23,692 nt of DNA, taken from assembly GCA_016200365.1 (NCBI GenBank), contig JACQEW010000020.1:1-23692 (forward strand), in the 5' to 3' direction. The position numbers and the translations under genes are program-made. This DNA is from Nitrospinota bacterium (GTDB taxonomy: Bacteria > Nitrospinota > Nitrospinia > UBA9942). Below the pieces are notes generated by a model. It was not told the origin of the DNA. It made no database searches and saw nothing but the letters and a program-made list of their open reading frames with translations. Below, one piece after another: positions 1 through 6,787 of this stretch (its first letter is position 1; every line of letters begins with the position of its first letter).

Positions 1-396
1 GAATCCTTTGTTAAACAAACTATGGTGCTGCCTGCTATAGATGAGGCAACCGGCATAAGGATTGATTTTATATTTTCATTTACTCAATACGAGTTAGAAG
101 CAATAAGAAGGGCAAGGAAGATAAATATTATGGGGCAGGAGGTAGCCTTTGCCTCACCAGAGGATCTTATTGTTCATAAAATCTTTGCCGGAAGACCAAG
201 GGATTTGGAAGATGTAAAATCCGTAATTATTAAAAATAAGGATGTGGATATTAATTATATACGCAACCGGCTCAAAGAATTTGATAGTTTTTCGGATAGA
301 AAAGATTTTCTAAAGATGTTTGAAGAGATAGTAAATATAATCTGGAAGGTTTCAATTGACAGAGGGGTTGTTACGGACAAAGGCAATATATGGTAA
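1..396 (+). CDS. AbiEii-like nucleotidyltransferase, 5'-truncated by window edge
   Basis: The frame is open from the first base of the window, so the gene begins outside and only its C-terminal part (about 131 residues) is seen; the ATG at 22 is probably internal. Visible motifs are an I-D-F-I-F-S strand, in which the aspartate fits a metal-binding acidic residue of the nucleotidyltransferase fold, and the stretch SPEDLIVHKIFAGRPRDLED. The latter resembles the conserved K...GR..DL.D segment of AbiEii/AbiGii-type and DUF6036-like nucleotidyltransferases. Such proteins are often the toxin half of a two-gene system; the partner would lie upstream, outside the window. The last 45 bases overlap the 3' end of pelG on the opposite strand. 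Family level is fairly safe, but a toxin role is only inferred. Confidence 0.65.
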   Translation, partial: ESFVKQTMVLPAIDEATGIRIDFIFSFTQYELEAIRRARKINIMGQEVAFASPEDLIVHKIFAGRPRDLEDVKSVIIKNKDVDINYIRNRLKEFDSFSDRKDFLKMFEEIVNIIWKVSIDRGVVTDKGNIW

Positions 397-1731
397 TCGG
401 TTTGTGTAATAAATGGTAAGAGGATAAGCGATAGTAAAAGTTACAATCGAGGCAAGAAAATAACCATAGCCATAATAGGCGAATCCCAGCTTCATGGTGA
501 TGTAGGTAAATACTGTATTTGACAGTAAAAACAGGGAATAGATTAACAACACTACACGTCTTAAATCAAAGTAGGAGAGAATTATGGCAAGGAATGATGT
601 CATGATGAAGAAGAGTGACCCGAGCACGCCAAATCTAAAGATACCAAGCTGTAAGAAATTGATGCCCAAGAGATTAAATATCCTGGTGGAAAGTAAAATT
701 ACAACTATACAGATACTTCCCTGCAATATTAAAAAATCACGCGAGCTCTCCCCTATATGTTTAATGATGTCTTTCTGATTTTCCTGTATTTCCGAATATG
801 TATTGTGCATCTGAATACCTCCGTAAAACTTTAAATAGTATTCATAAAAATTTGTCTCGATGACCATAATGAACAGTGCCATAGAAGGGACTATAGAGAG
901 ATAGGCAAGAAACATGGCACTGTCGTAGTTTGGATAGGAAATCAATCCATTATCGAATATTACACGTTCCGGAGTAAACCACATTATCCATTTATCTATC
1001 CAGATAGATAAATTGTAGATAAACCCCGAAAGGGCAAGGTCCCAATATTTTTTAAAATAGGCAGTAAACCCAAAAGGTTTTATTGTTTTACAGGGATAGA
1101 TAGTAAAAATGCGGGCTATCAGGGAGTATACAATTACTGCCAGACCTATATTAAAACCCATCAGCATACCGACAACAGAATAAGATGGTGTTAATATGAT
1201 TGCAGAGACTATCCCAAGGGACATACCAACGGCGTATGAAACTGTGATAAAGATATAATCTTTTAAAGAAGATAAAAATACGCTTATTAGCCACATTCCT
1301 GCAATTAGAAAAAAATTGAATATAGCGGCTATTCTGATATTCAGGTCGAGATTAAGATAAAATAGATATAAGGGAGCTGCGAAAAATATCAGAGAAAAAA
1401 ACATTATAACAAGCGAGCCCATCATCGTGCTGGGAACCTCTTTTACATCTTTCCGATAAAGCAGGTCTGCAATATAACGGGTTACAACCCATACAATAGG
1501 ACCTGACAGCACTAAAGAAAAGGCAAAATTATATATAATAATAATACGAAAATTGCTTAAATCGTTTAATGAGGTTAATTTTGAGCCTACAAGCGATATA
1601 GTGCCGAGAGATAGAATTGTCAGCAGCCATGGACCCATGGAAACTGTGGCAGAATGGGCATAGCCTTGCAATATGCTTATCAGGTCATCCTGCTGTTTCA
1701 GTTTTCTGAGTACAAATCCAATTCCAGCCAT
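352..1731 (-). CDS. pelG: PelG, polytopic membrane protein of Pel polysaccharide export
   Basis: 459 residues, close to the usual PelG length (about 456), with roughly twelve hydrophobic helices spread over the whole protein and a short N-terminal start (MAGIGFVLRKLKQQDDL) typical of PelG. PelG belongs to the MOP/Wzx-like flippase superfamily and is thought to form, with PelD, PelE and PelF, the inner-membrane synthase complex that polymerises and translocates Pel polysaccharide. The start codon overlaps the stop of pelF (TGATG, one shared base), indicating translational coupling. It is the last gene of the operon, as in Pseudomonas. The 3' end overlaps the convergent nucleotidyltransferase gene by 45 bp, so no intergenic terminator separates them. 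Confidence 0.92.
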   Translation of the reverse strand: MAGIGFVLRKLKQQDDLISILQGYAHSATVSMGPWLLTILSLGTISLVGSKLTSLNDLSNFRIIIIYNFAFSLVLSGPIVWVVTRYIADLLYRKDVKEVPSTMMGSLVIMFFSLIFFAAPLYLFYLNLDLNIRIAAIFNFFLIAGMWLISVFLSSLKDYIFITVSYAVGMSLGIVSAIILTPSYSVVGMLMGFNIGLAVIVYSLIARIFTIYPCKTIKPFGFTAYFKKYWDLALSGFIYNLSIWIDKWIMWFTPERVIFDNGLISYPNYDSAMFLAYLSIVPSMALFIMVIETNFYEYYLKFYGGIQMHNTYSEIQENQKDIIKHIGESSRDFLILQGSICIVVILLSTRIFNLLGINFLQLGIFRFGVLGSLFFIMTSFLAIILSYFDLRRVVLLIYSLFLLSNTVFTYITMKLGFAYYGYGYFLASIVTFTIAYPLTIYYTNRLPYIAFVRNNPSVN

Positions 1732-3254
1732 CAGATATTTCTTCCCAGATCTGCCATAGAAATATATTTCTTATATAAATTTCTATAGGTCATATCTATA
1801 TTTGCCTTGTTGTAATAAAGTCGCACCCGTTCCTGAATGGCATGACTGCATCTTTTATACCATTCGCCGTTTGTAAGAAGTTCAAGCACGGCATGTGCCG
1901 TAGCTGTGGGGCTCGATAAGGGAGTAATTGCACCGCCAGGGGCAAGTTTTGGCTCCTCTCGTATACTCCCTAAAATCATTTCTTTGCATGCACCCACATC
2001 TGTAGCCACAGTTGGAATTCCCGCTGCGCCTGCCTCCAGGATCGTTAAAGGCATAGCCTCGCTGATACTGGTCAGAACATTGACTTTAATCAGGTGGAGG
2101 TATTCTTCGATTTTTACACGACCTGTAAAAGTAACTCCTTTTTCAAGTCCAAGATAATTTAGCATCTCCTTACATTCTTTAAAATAATCTTCGCCTTCGT
2201 CGGTTGGTCCGATAATAAATACCTTTGTATCGGGCATACGCTCCAGAATTATAGCGCAAGACCTTATAAATGTTTTCAGGTCCTTTATAGGCACAACACG
2301 TCCAATAAATGCTATTACGGGCTGTGATATATCTTCCCGTTTTATGGCAGCATAATGGTCAAATTCCACTCCATTTGGAATTACCTCGAGCCTTTCGGGA
2401 GCAGCACCGTCTTCAATCTGTATCTGCTGATTACCTTCGTAAAGGGCGATTATCTTACTGCATGCCTCGTAACAAGCCATGGAATAGCCGATAAATGTAT
2501 TAATCCACAAATTCCTTAATTCCTTATTTGGCTTATCTATACTTAATACGGTCAATGGTGTCTCAAAGAGCCAGTCAGCCATTTCCAGCTCAATCCGCCG
2601 CTCATTGGTATATATCCCATGCTCGGTAAGCAGGACAGGACGTCCTGTTTCCAGATAGGCACGGGATGCAAAGAGCCCGGCAAAGCCTGTTGATATTGAA
2701 TGATAGACATTAGCCATTGGCATCTGTGCCATCAAGATAGAATATAGACCGCCGAGTAATGCACGCCATGTCCAGAAATAGTCCAGAAACGATGTCTCGG
2801 GATAACTTTTATTATACATACGCAATAACATCTCCCACGCAGGCAGAGAATTGAGCAGCAGCTCTATACCTAACTTTTGACGATATGGCTTTATTATATT
2901 TATAATTCTATGGATTTCAGGTAGTCCGCCGTTCGTCTGAAGATTTAGAAGCGGTTCTTCTAATTGATGTAGTATCTCTTTAATATGTTTAAAGGAAGAG
3001 TCACCATGCTGAAAATCCTGTATAAAGATATTAGTTATGCCTTTGACATTCTCCGGAAGTTTATACTTCATAGTTAAGTCCATCTTTCGATGAAGCACTG
3101 CTGCGATATGAAAAGAGATATCCTTCTGGGCATTAATTAGATTATGAGTCCACTCCGAGACCCCTCCTGTTACATAAGGGTATGTGCCTTCAAGGATGAT
3201 GCAGACATCTACAGAGGGCGATGGGGTAATCATACTGTCGAAACCTCTGCCCAT
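1731..3254 (-). CDS. pelF: PelF, GT-B family 4 glycosyltransferase of Pel synthesis
   Basis: 507 residues, the usual length for PelF. The N-terminus has the PelF signature around residues 16-35 (D-V-C-I-I-L-E-G-T-Y-P-Y-V-T-G-G-V-S-E-W), followed by TEHGIYTNERRIE (209-221), a family-4 nucleotide-sugar-binding domain with GRVVPIKDLKTFI (318-330), and the retaining GT4 E-x7-E motif at E399 and E407. PelF is the cytosolic glycosyltransferase thought to polymerise UDP-activated N-acetylhexosamine in the PelDEFG complex. The ATG at 3254 has a GGAGG sequence about 10 bases upstream inside the 3' end of pelE; an alternative ATG lies seven codons in. The gene overlaps pelE by 25 bp and pelG by 1 bp. 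No missing key residues were noticed. Confidence 0.95.
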   Translation of the reverse strand: MGRGFDSMITPSPSVDVCIILEGTYPYVTGGVSEWTHNLINAQKDISFHIAAVLHRKMDLTMKYKLPENVKGITNIFIQDFQHGDSSFKHIKEILHQLEEPLLNLQTNGGLPEIHRIINIIKPYRQKLGIELLLNSLPAWEMLLRMYNKSYPETSFLDYFWTWRALLGGLYSILMAQMPMANVYHSISTGFAGLFASRAYLETGRPVLLTEHGIYTNERRIELEMADWLFETPLTVLSIDKPNKELRNLWINTFIGYSMACYEACSKIIALYEGNQQIQIEDGAAPERLEVIPNGVEFDHYAAIKREDISQPVIAFIGRVVPIKDLKTFIRSCAIILERMPDTKVFIIGPTDEGEDYFKECKEMLNYLGLEKGVTFTGRVKIEEYLHLIKVNVLTSISEAMPLTILEAGAAGIPTVATDVGACKEMILGSIREEPKLAPGGAITPLSSPTATAHAVLELLTNGEWYKRCSHAIQERVRLYYNKANIDMTYRNLYKKYISMADLGRNI

Positions 3255-4267
3255 AGTTTTACTGCCTCCATTACTTCTTGAGGAAATTTGTCTTCTCCGA
3301 TAAGCCTATCCGAGTATATACGGCTTAATTTTCTCAGCTCATCGAAGTTGTTGAGTCTAAACATACATTCCAGATACCAGAGTATTATTTCAGGAGTAAA
3401 TCTCCCTTTATCTATATTTTCTTTGAATAACTCAGATGCCTTAACGATATTTCCTCTGCGCAGCAGAATTCTGCCTAAGGCAGTAATGGCAGTTATATCT
3501 TCGGGCTTAAAAGACAGATATCTTGAATACCATTTGATTGCCTTATCCTGATTTTCCTGCTCTCGCCCCTTATCGAGAAGACCTGTATATGCATAGTCAT
3601 CGTAATGTCTTGCACGGGAGTATATAATATTATGGTCTTCGGGAGATTTTCTTGCTGAGCCTTCAAGCTCCATTGCCCTTTTCAGAAATTTACCTTCTAT
3701 ATTTGCAATAGCAGTTGCCGATTGAACCCGTATGACATTATTGCTGTCTTTAAGTGCGAGTAGAAGGGCAGGGGCAAAGTCAGGGCGAAAATTTTTTGTA
3801 ATCATAGTAATAACCTCCCGCTTCTGCCGTATAGCTCCAAAGGAGATGATATCTAAAAAAGGAATTACCCTTATATGCCCTATTATTCGTTCTGCGAGAA
3901 AATTAATATTTTTGTTACGGCCCGCTCCCCCGTCAGAGGAAAGGTTTTCATAAAATTCTTCAAATGATTTTGTAAATCTTATATAAATACAGTAAAGGAC
4001 AATACTCAGTAAAGAGCCGCCAGCCCCGAATGGACCAATGACGGCTGTTGTTACGGATAAAAGCATCGAAAAATGAAAATCCCTGATGGAATTTTTATTT
4101 AAATAAGACCAGAGTAAAAGCAGCGAAGTAATCACAAGATGGGCAGATAGTGCCGACGACAGGGAAATGGTCTGGTTAAAAATCCGTTTGAGTATTCCGT
4201 ATTCGGAAAGGAAAGCCAAAAATCCGATAATAAAATATGCTGTAAAGAATCCGATGTTATTTCTCAT
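3230..4267 (-). CDS. pelE: PelE, inner-membrane TPR protein of the Pel synthase complex
   Basis: 345 residues (Pseudomonas PelE is about 330). The N-terminal ~110 residues contain three to four hydrophobic segments (about 6-25, 38-56, 66-82 and 84-100). Then comes a conserved-looking block with Q-K-R-E-V-I-T-M-I-T-K-N-F-R-P-D-F-A-P-A and a HEAT-like stretch (D-S-N-N-V-I-R-V-Q-S-A-T-A-I), followed by TPR-type helices from about residue 240 to the end. In known systems PelE binds PelD and helps assemble PelDEFG at the inner membrane. Position between pelD and pelF supports the call. No clear Shine-Dalgarno sequence precedes the ATG. The gene is separated from pelD by 364 bp of palindromic repeats, so its expression may depend on read-through of folded RNA. 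Confidence 0.85.
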   Translation of the reverse strand: MRNNIGFFTAYFIIGFLAFLSEYGILKRIFNQTISLSSALSAHLVITSLLLLWSYLNKNSIRDFHFSMLLSVTTAVIGPFGAGGSLLSIVLYCIYIRFTKSFEEFYENLSSDGGAGRNKNINFLAERIIGHIRVIPFLDIISFGAIRQKREVITMITKNFRPDFAPALLLALKDSNNVIRVQSATAIANIEGKFLKRAMELEGSARKSPEDHNIIYSRARHYDDYAYTGLLDKGREQENQDKAIKWYSRYLSFKPEDITAITALGRILLRRGNIVKASELFKENIDKGRFTPEIILWYLECMFRLNNFDELRKLSRIYSDRLIGEDKFPQEVMEAVKLWAEVSTV

Positions 4268-4293
4268 TGTTAAGGAAATTATAAAAACATTTA

Positions 4294-4386
4294 GACAGGA
4301 TTAACAGGATTAATCTTTCAAACCTAAAGGTTTGAGTTACGGTAACTCAAGGCTTTAGCCTTGAGCCTTATCCTGTATATCCTGTC
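4294..4386. repeat. Nested palindromic repeat with nonamer arms
   Basis: The outer arms at 4294-4312 and 4368-4386 are inverted copies built from a 9-base unit (ACAGGATTA twice on the left, its complement on the right; about 16 of 19 match). Inside lie three adjacent perfect or near-perfect palindromes: TCAAACCTAAAGGTTTGA (4318-4335), GAGTTACGGTAACTC (about 4334-4348) and CTCAAGGCTTTAGCCTTGAG (about 4346-4365). The arrangement suggests one small element sits inside another. It is transcribed as part of the pelD-pelE spacer. Confidence 0.75.
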
Positions 4387-4393
4387 TTGAATT

Positions 4394-4468
4394 AGATTGC
4401 TTCGGGGCTACGCCCCTCGCAATGACACTTCTGCTTTGTGTGTCATTGCGAGCGAAGCGAAGCAATCT
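4394..4468. repeat. Imperfect palindrome with AGATTGCTTCG / CGAAGCAATCT ends
   Basis: The left arm starts with AGATTGCTTCGG and continues into CTCGCAATGACAC; the right arm is GTGTCATTGCGAG followed by CGAAGCGAAGCAATCT. The outer ends and the CTCGCAATGACAC core are exact inverted copies, with a small inner hairpin GGGGCTACGCCCC on the left side. Similar sequences are common as dispersed small repeats in several environmental phyla (recalled, not searched). It lies directly between the two other repeats of the pelD-pelE spacer. Confidence 0.75.
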
Positions 4469-4525
4469 CAAACATTGAAATTCCTAAACATAAATTTAGT
4501 TTTTGTTCTTGCATTTATGATTTTT

Positions 4526-4631
4526 ACCCAGTTACACCCAGAATGCCCTACCCTTCAGGGTGGGGATGAATGGGAAATTAAAAAATCTTCCTCAAAAATG
4601 CCCCGTTCTTCAGGACGGGGTGTAACTGGGT
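4526..4631. repeat. 106-bp double-hairpin element with 14-bp inverted ends
   Basis: The ends ACCCAGTTACACCC (4526-4539) and GGGTGTAACTGGGT (4618-4631) are perfect inverted repeats. Between them are two GC-rich hairpins with TTC(A) loops, CCCTACCCTTCAGGGTGGGG and CCCCGTTCTTCAGGACGGGG, separated by an AT-rich spacer. The right end touches the pelD stop codon (4632-4634). A second copy of its left arm (13 of 14 bases plus the following AGAATGCCC) occurs at 21983 and is interrupted by the IS element. REP-like or IS200-type palindromes are possible relatives, but this is not established. Confidence 0.8.
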
Positions 4632-5471
4632 TTACTTATGAATCTGTAGTGCCTTATTGTAAGCGGTTCCGATCCATTCGCAGAGGATATTGAAGCTTTC
4701 TATATTGACCAAATTGAGGTCTTTGAATCCTACTGCTTCTATTTTAAGCATGCCGAAAACATTCCCGCTATCCGGATTAATCAATGGGCCCGCAAGGATA
4801 CCCTCTTCATCCAGAACTATCTCGTCCTGTTTATCTTTAATGCATAATACACGGTGCCGTCCCATAACTTCGCGAAACAGTGCCGAATCCTGTGTAAATG
4901 TCCGGGAAAAATTATCATCTGGATTCCACCCTTCGATGACCAATGCTTCAAGTGTATTGCCTGTTAGTAAAAATATTGAAAACTTATCAGGTTTTATTAC
5001 GGCATGAATAAGCTCAACCGATGCATAGAGTATCTTCTCGGGCTCAAGTGCCTCCATGGATTTTGCAGCCCTGTAGATAGATATGGCAGATCTCATTTGC
5101 CCTGCGATCCTTGCCTCTAAGTTATTTTTCATGGAGTTTACCTTATTATAAGCCGAAGAAATAAGCTCTTCCCGTTTTAGAGCGTCAGAGAGGTCATATC
5201 TTATCTTTTGCAGCTCCTGCATCTGTTTAGTCCGCAGATTACCCACTATAACAGCCGCAGAGAACCACATCAAAGGGTGAATACATATTTCCAGCAGATA
5301 GTCATGTATATCCTGAGTGATCTTCTGTTCCGGCAGATTATATACAAGGAGGGCCGTGCCTGACAGCAGTGCGGCGAGCAGTCCTTCGTTTACCCCATAC
5401 TGCACACTTATTAATAAGATAATTATCCAGAAAGGGTGAGGGTTAACACCCCAGAATCGCCTGCCATCCAT
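4632..5471 (-). CDS. pelD: PelD variant: membrane plus GAF domain, no GGDEF domain
   Basis: 279 residues from the ATG at 5471. An N-terminal membrane region (segments about 12-48 and 58-80) is followed by a helical linker (about 85-125) and a GAF-like domain (about 130-275). This matches the first two thirds of Pseudomonas PelD (about 455 residues), which continues into a degenerate GGDEF domain whose RxxD site binds c-di-GMP; here the protein ends just after the GAF helix (E-W-I-G-T-A-Y-N-K-A). The stop codon abuts a palindromic element, so truncation is possible. Upstream of the ATG the frame stays open to 5568 and reads D-S-P-F-Y-P-V-R-K-P-L-I-I-D-Y-F-F before the Met. That looks like natural PelD sequence but has no ATG, GTG or TTG, so the true N-terminus is unsettled. 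It lies between pelB and pelE, as expected for pelD. Confidence 0.82.
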   Translation of the reverse strand: MDGRRFWGVNPHPFWIIILLISVQYGVNEGLLAALLSGTALLVYNLPEQKITQDIHDYLLEICIHPLMWFSAAVIVGNLRTKQMQELQKIRYDLSDALKREELISSAYNKVNSMKNNLEARIAGQMRSAISIYRAAKSMEALEPEKILYASVELIHAVIKPDKFSIFLLTGNTLEALVIEGWNPDDNFSRTFTQDSALFREVMGRHRVLCIKDKQDEIVLDEEGILAGPLINPDSGNVFGMLKIEAVGFKDLNLVNIESFNILCEWIGTAYNKALQIHK

Positions 5472-5530
5472 AAAGAAATAATCAATTATCAGGGGCTTTC
5501 TAACGGGGTAAAAAGGGCTGTCCTTCTTAT

Positions 5531-6787
5531 TTAAAAACGCCAGACCAATGAGCCTCTTATATGCTCAATCGTTTGACTTGTAATAACAGAATTTAGACCA
5601 CGGTCATAATTTATGATGATTTCAATATCTTCTATCGGTATATATGTAAAACTTACCCCATAAAAGGCTCCGTGTGCGCCAAGCCTGTCCGATGAATAAC
5701 CTGCATAGCCGTCAGTCAGGAAACCTTCGATAAAATAACTGACAGTAACATCCAGAGAATGGATTTCCCGGCTTCTAATAGTCCATGGATTGTATTCCAC
5801 ACCGGCAGAATCGGCTCGTTTATCTATAGAAATCAGATAATCGGCATCGAGGTTATATCCTAATGTTACAAGTGGCTGCATCTTCACTACAATAAATCTG
5901 AGATTGCCGGAAACCGACTGAGATGCTGCAACATTGTCGTCAGCAGGAATTCCATATTGCTCAAAGGCAGTGCCCAATTGAAGATTAAGCCTTGAGCCTA
6001 ATTTTTGCTCTCTTGTTATTCCTATGCGGTCGCGAGTCCCATCCTCGATTATACCCTCGATATAATCCCAGTAAGGGTGTTTTAACTCACCGAATAAAAC
6101 CGTCCTACCCGATATGTCCCATAAGCTGAATAAGACCCCGGCACCTGGTGTTGAACTGTTTGCTAAAAGCGATAATTTAATAATAGAGCTATTTTCGGCA
6201 TCGTGCTGGAGGAATATCTCTCCGCGGTTCCGCATTCCTTCAAAGGGAGCTATTTTTCCATCTGCACGTCGAATAGAATCGGTTTTTACCGAGTTGTTAT
6301 GATATATCACTCCCAAACGGGTATAATCAGCTATAAATATATGTCCGTTGGCATCTGTCAGCCTTTCTTCCCATCCGCCGGCACCACTGATATTTTTCCA
6401 TGCATGCCTGATTTTTACCCTCGATGCCTGCTCATGCCATAATTTATCCCTTCCCATAACGATACCTTCGTTATCAGGCTCTATTTTAATAGCCTGATTG
6501 TAGAGCATATAAGCCTTTCTCCATTGACCAATCCGCCATTCAATATAAGCCAGATTTGAAAGCACACGGCTGTCCTGCGGATATTTTTCTAATAACAATT
6601 CTGATAACCTTAATGCCTCCATATCTCTGTCGGTCTCGTATAAGAGCCTCACCTTCAAGAGGTCTAATCGTAATTGTTCCGATTCGCCATTCCCTGTCTG
6701 GTCCCCTAAAACAACAGGCGTATCTAAAATTAAACAGATTATAAAGAGGGTTAAAATCTTAAAGCACATGAATTTCAAATCCCTCAT
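5531..6787 (-). CDS. pelB: PelB C-terminal part: secreted TPR plus outer-membrane beta-barrel
   Basis: 418 residues from the ATG at 6787, which overlaps the pelB2 stop as TGATG; a TTG one codon upstream also exists. It begins with a hydrophobic signal peptide (about residues 8-28, likely cleavage after V-V-L-G). One or two TPR helices pairs follow to about residue 105, then a long region of alternating hydrophobic and polar residues ending in L-V-W-R-F, the terminal aromatic typical of outer-membrane barrels. This corresponds to the C-terminal porin domain of PelB, through which Pel polymer leaves the cell. In Pseudomonas the barrel is part of one ~1190-residue protein; here it has its own signal peptide, which argues for a genuinely separate protein. 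Confidence 0.8.
   Translation of the reverse strand: MRDLKFMCFKILTLFIICLILDTPVVLGDQTGNGESEQLRLDLLKVRLLYETDRDMEALRLSELLLEKYPQDSRVLSNLAYIEWRIGQWRKAYMLYNQAIKIEPDNEGIVMGRDKLWHEQASRVKIRHAWKNISGAGGWEERLTDANGHIFIADYTRLGVIYHNNSVKTDSIRRADGKIAPFEGMRNRGEIFLQHDAENSSIIKLSLLANSSTPGAGVLFSLWDISGRTVLFGELKHPYWDYIEGIIEDGTRDRIGITREQKLGSRLNLQLGTAFEQYGIPADDNVAASQSVSGNLRFIVVKMQPLVTLGYNLDADYLISIDKRADSAGVEYNPWTIRSREIHSLDVTVSYFIEGFLTDGYAGYSSDRLGAHGAFYGVSFTYIPIEDIEIIINYDRGLNSVITSQTIEHIRGSLVWRF

Noticed and set aside
4526..4631. End of an IS200/IS605 element
   Set aside because: The hairpins resemble such ends, but no Y1 transposase or TnpB gene or fragment lies nearby, so only a palindromic repeat can be supported.
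4397..4693. 98-residue open frame on the plus strand between pelD and pelE
   Set aside because: It reads through three palindromic repeats and into the antisense of pelD, with no plausible protein features.
4632..5471. PelD as an active diguanylate cyclase, as in some Gram-positive pel loci
   Set aside because: No GGDEF domain or motif is present in the protein at all.
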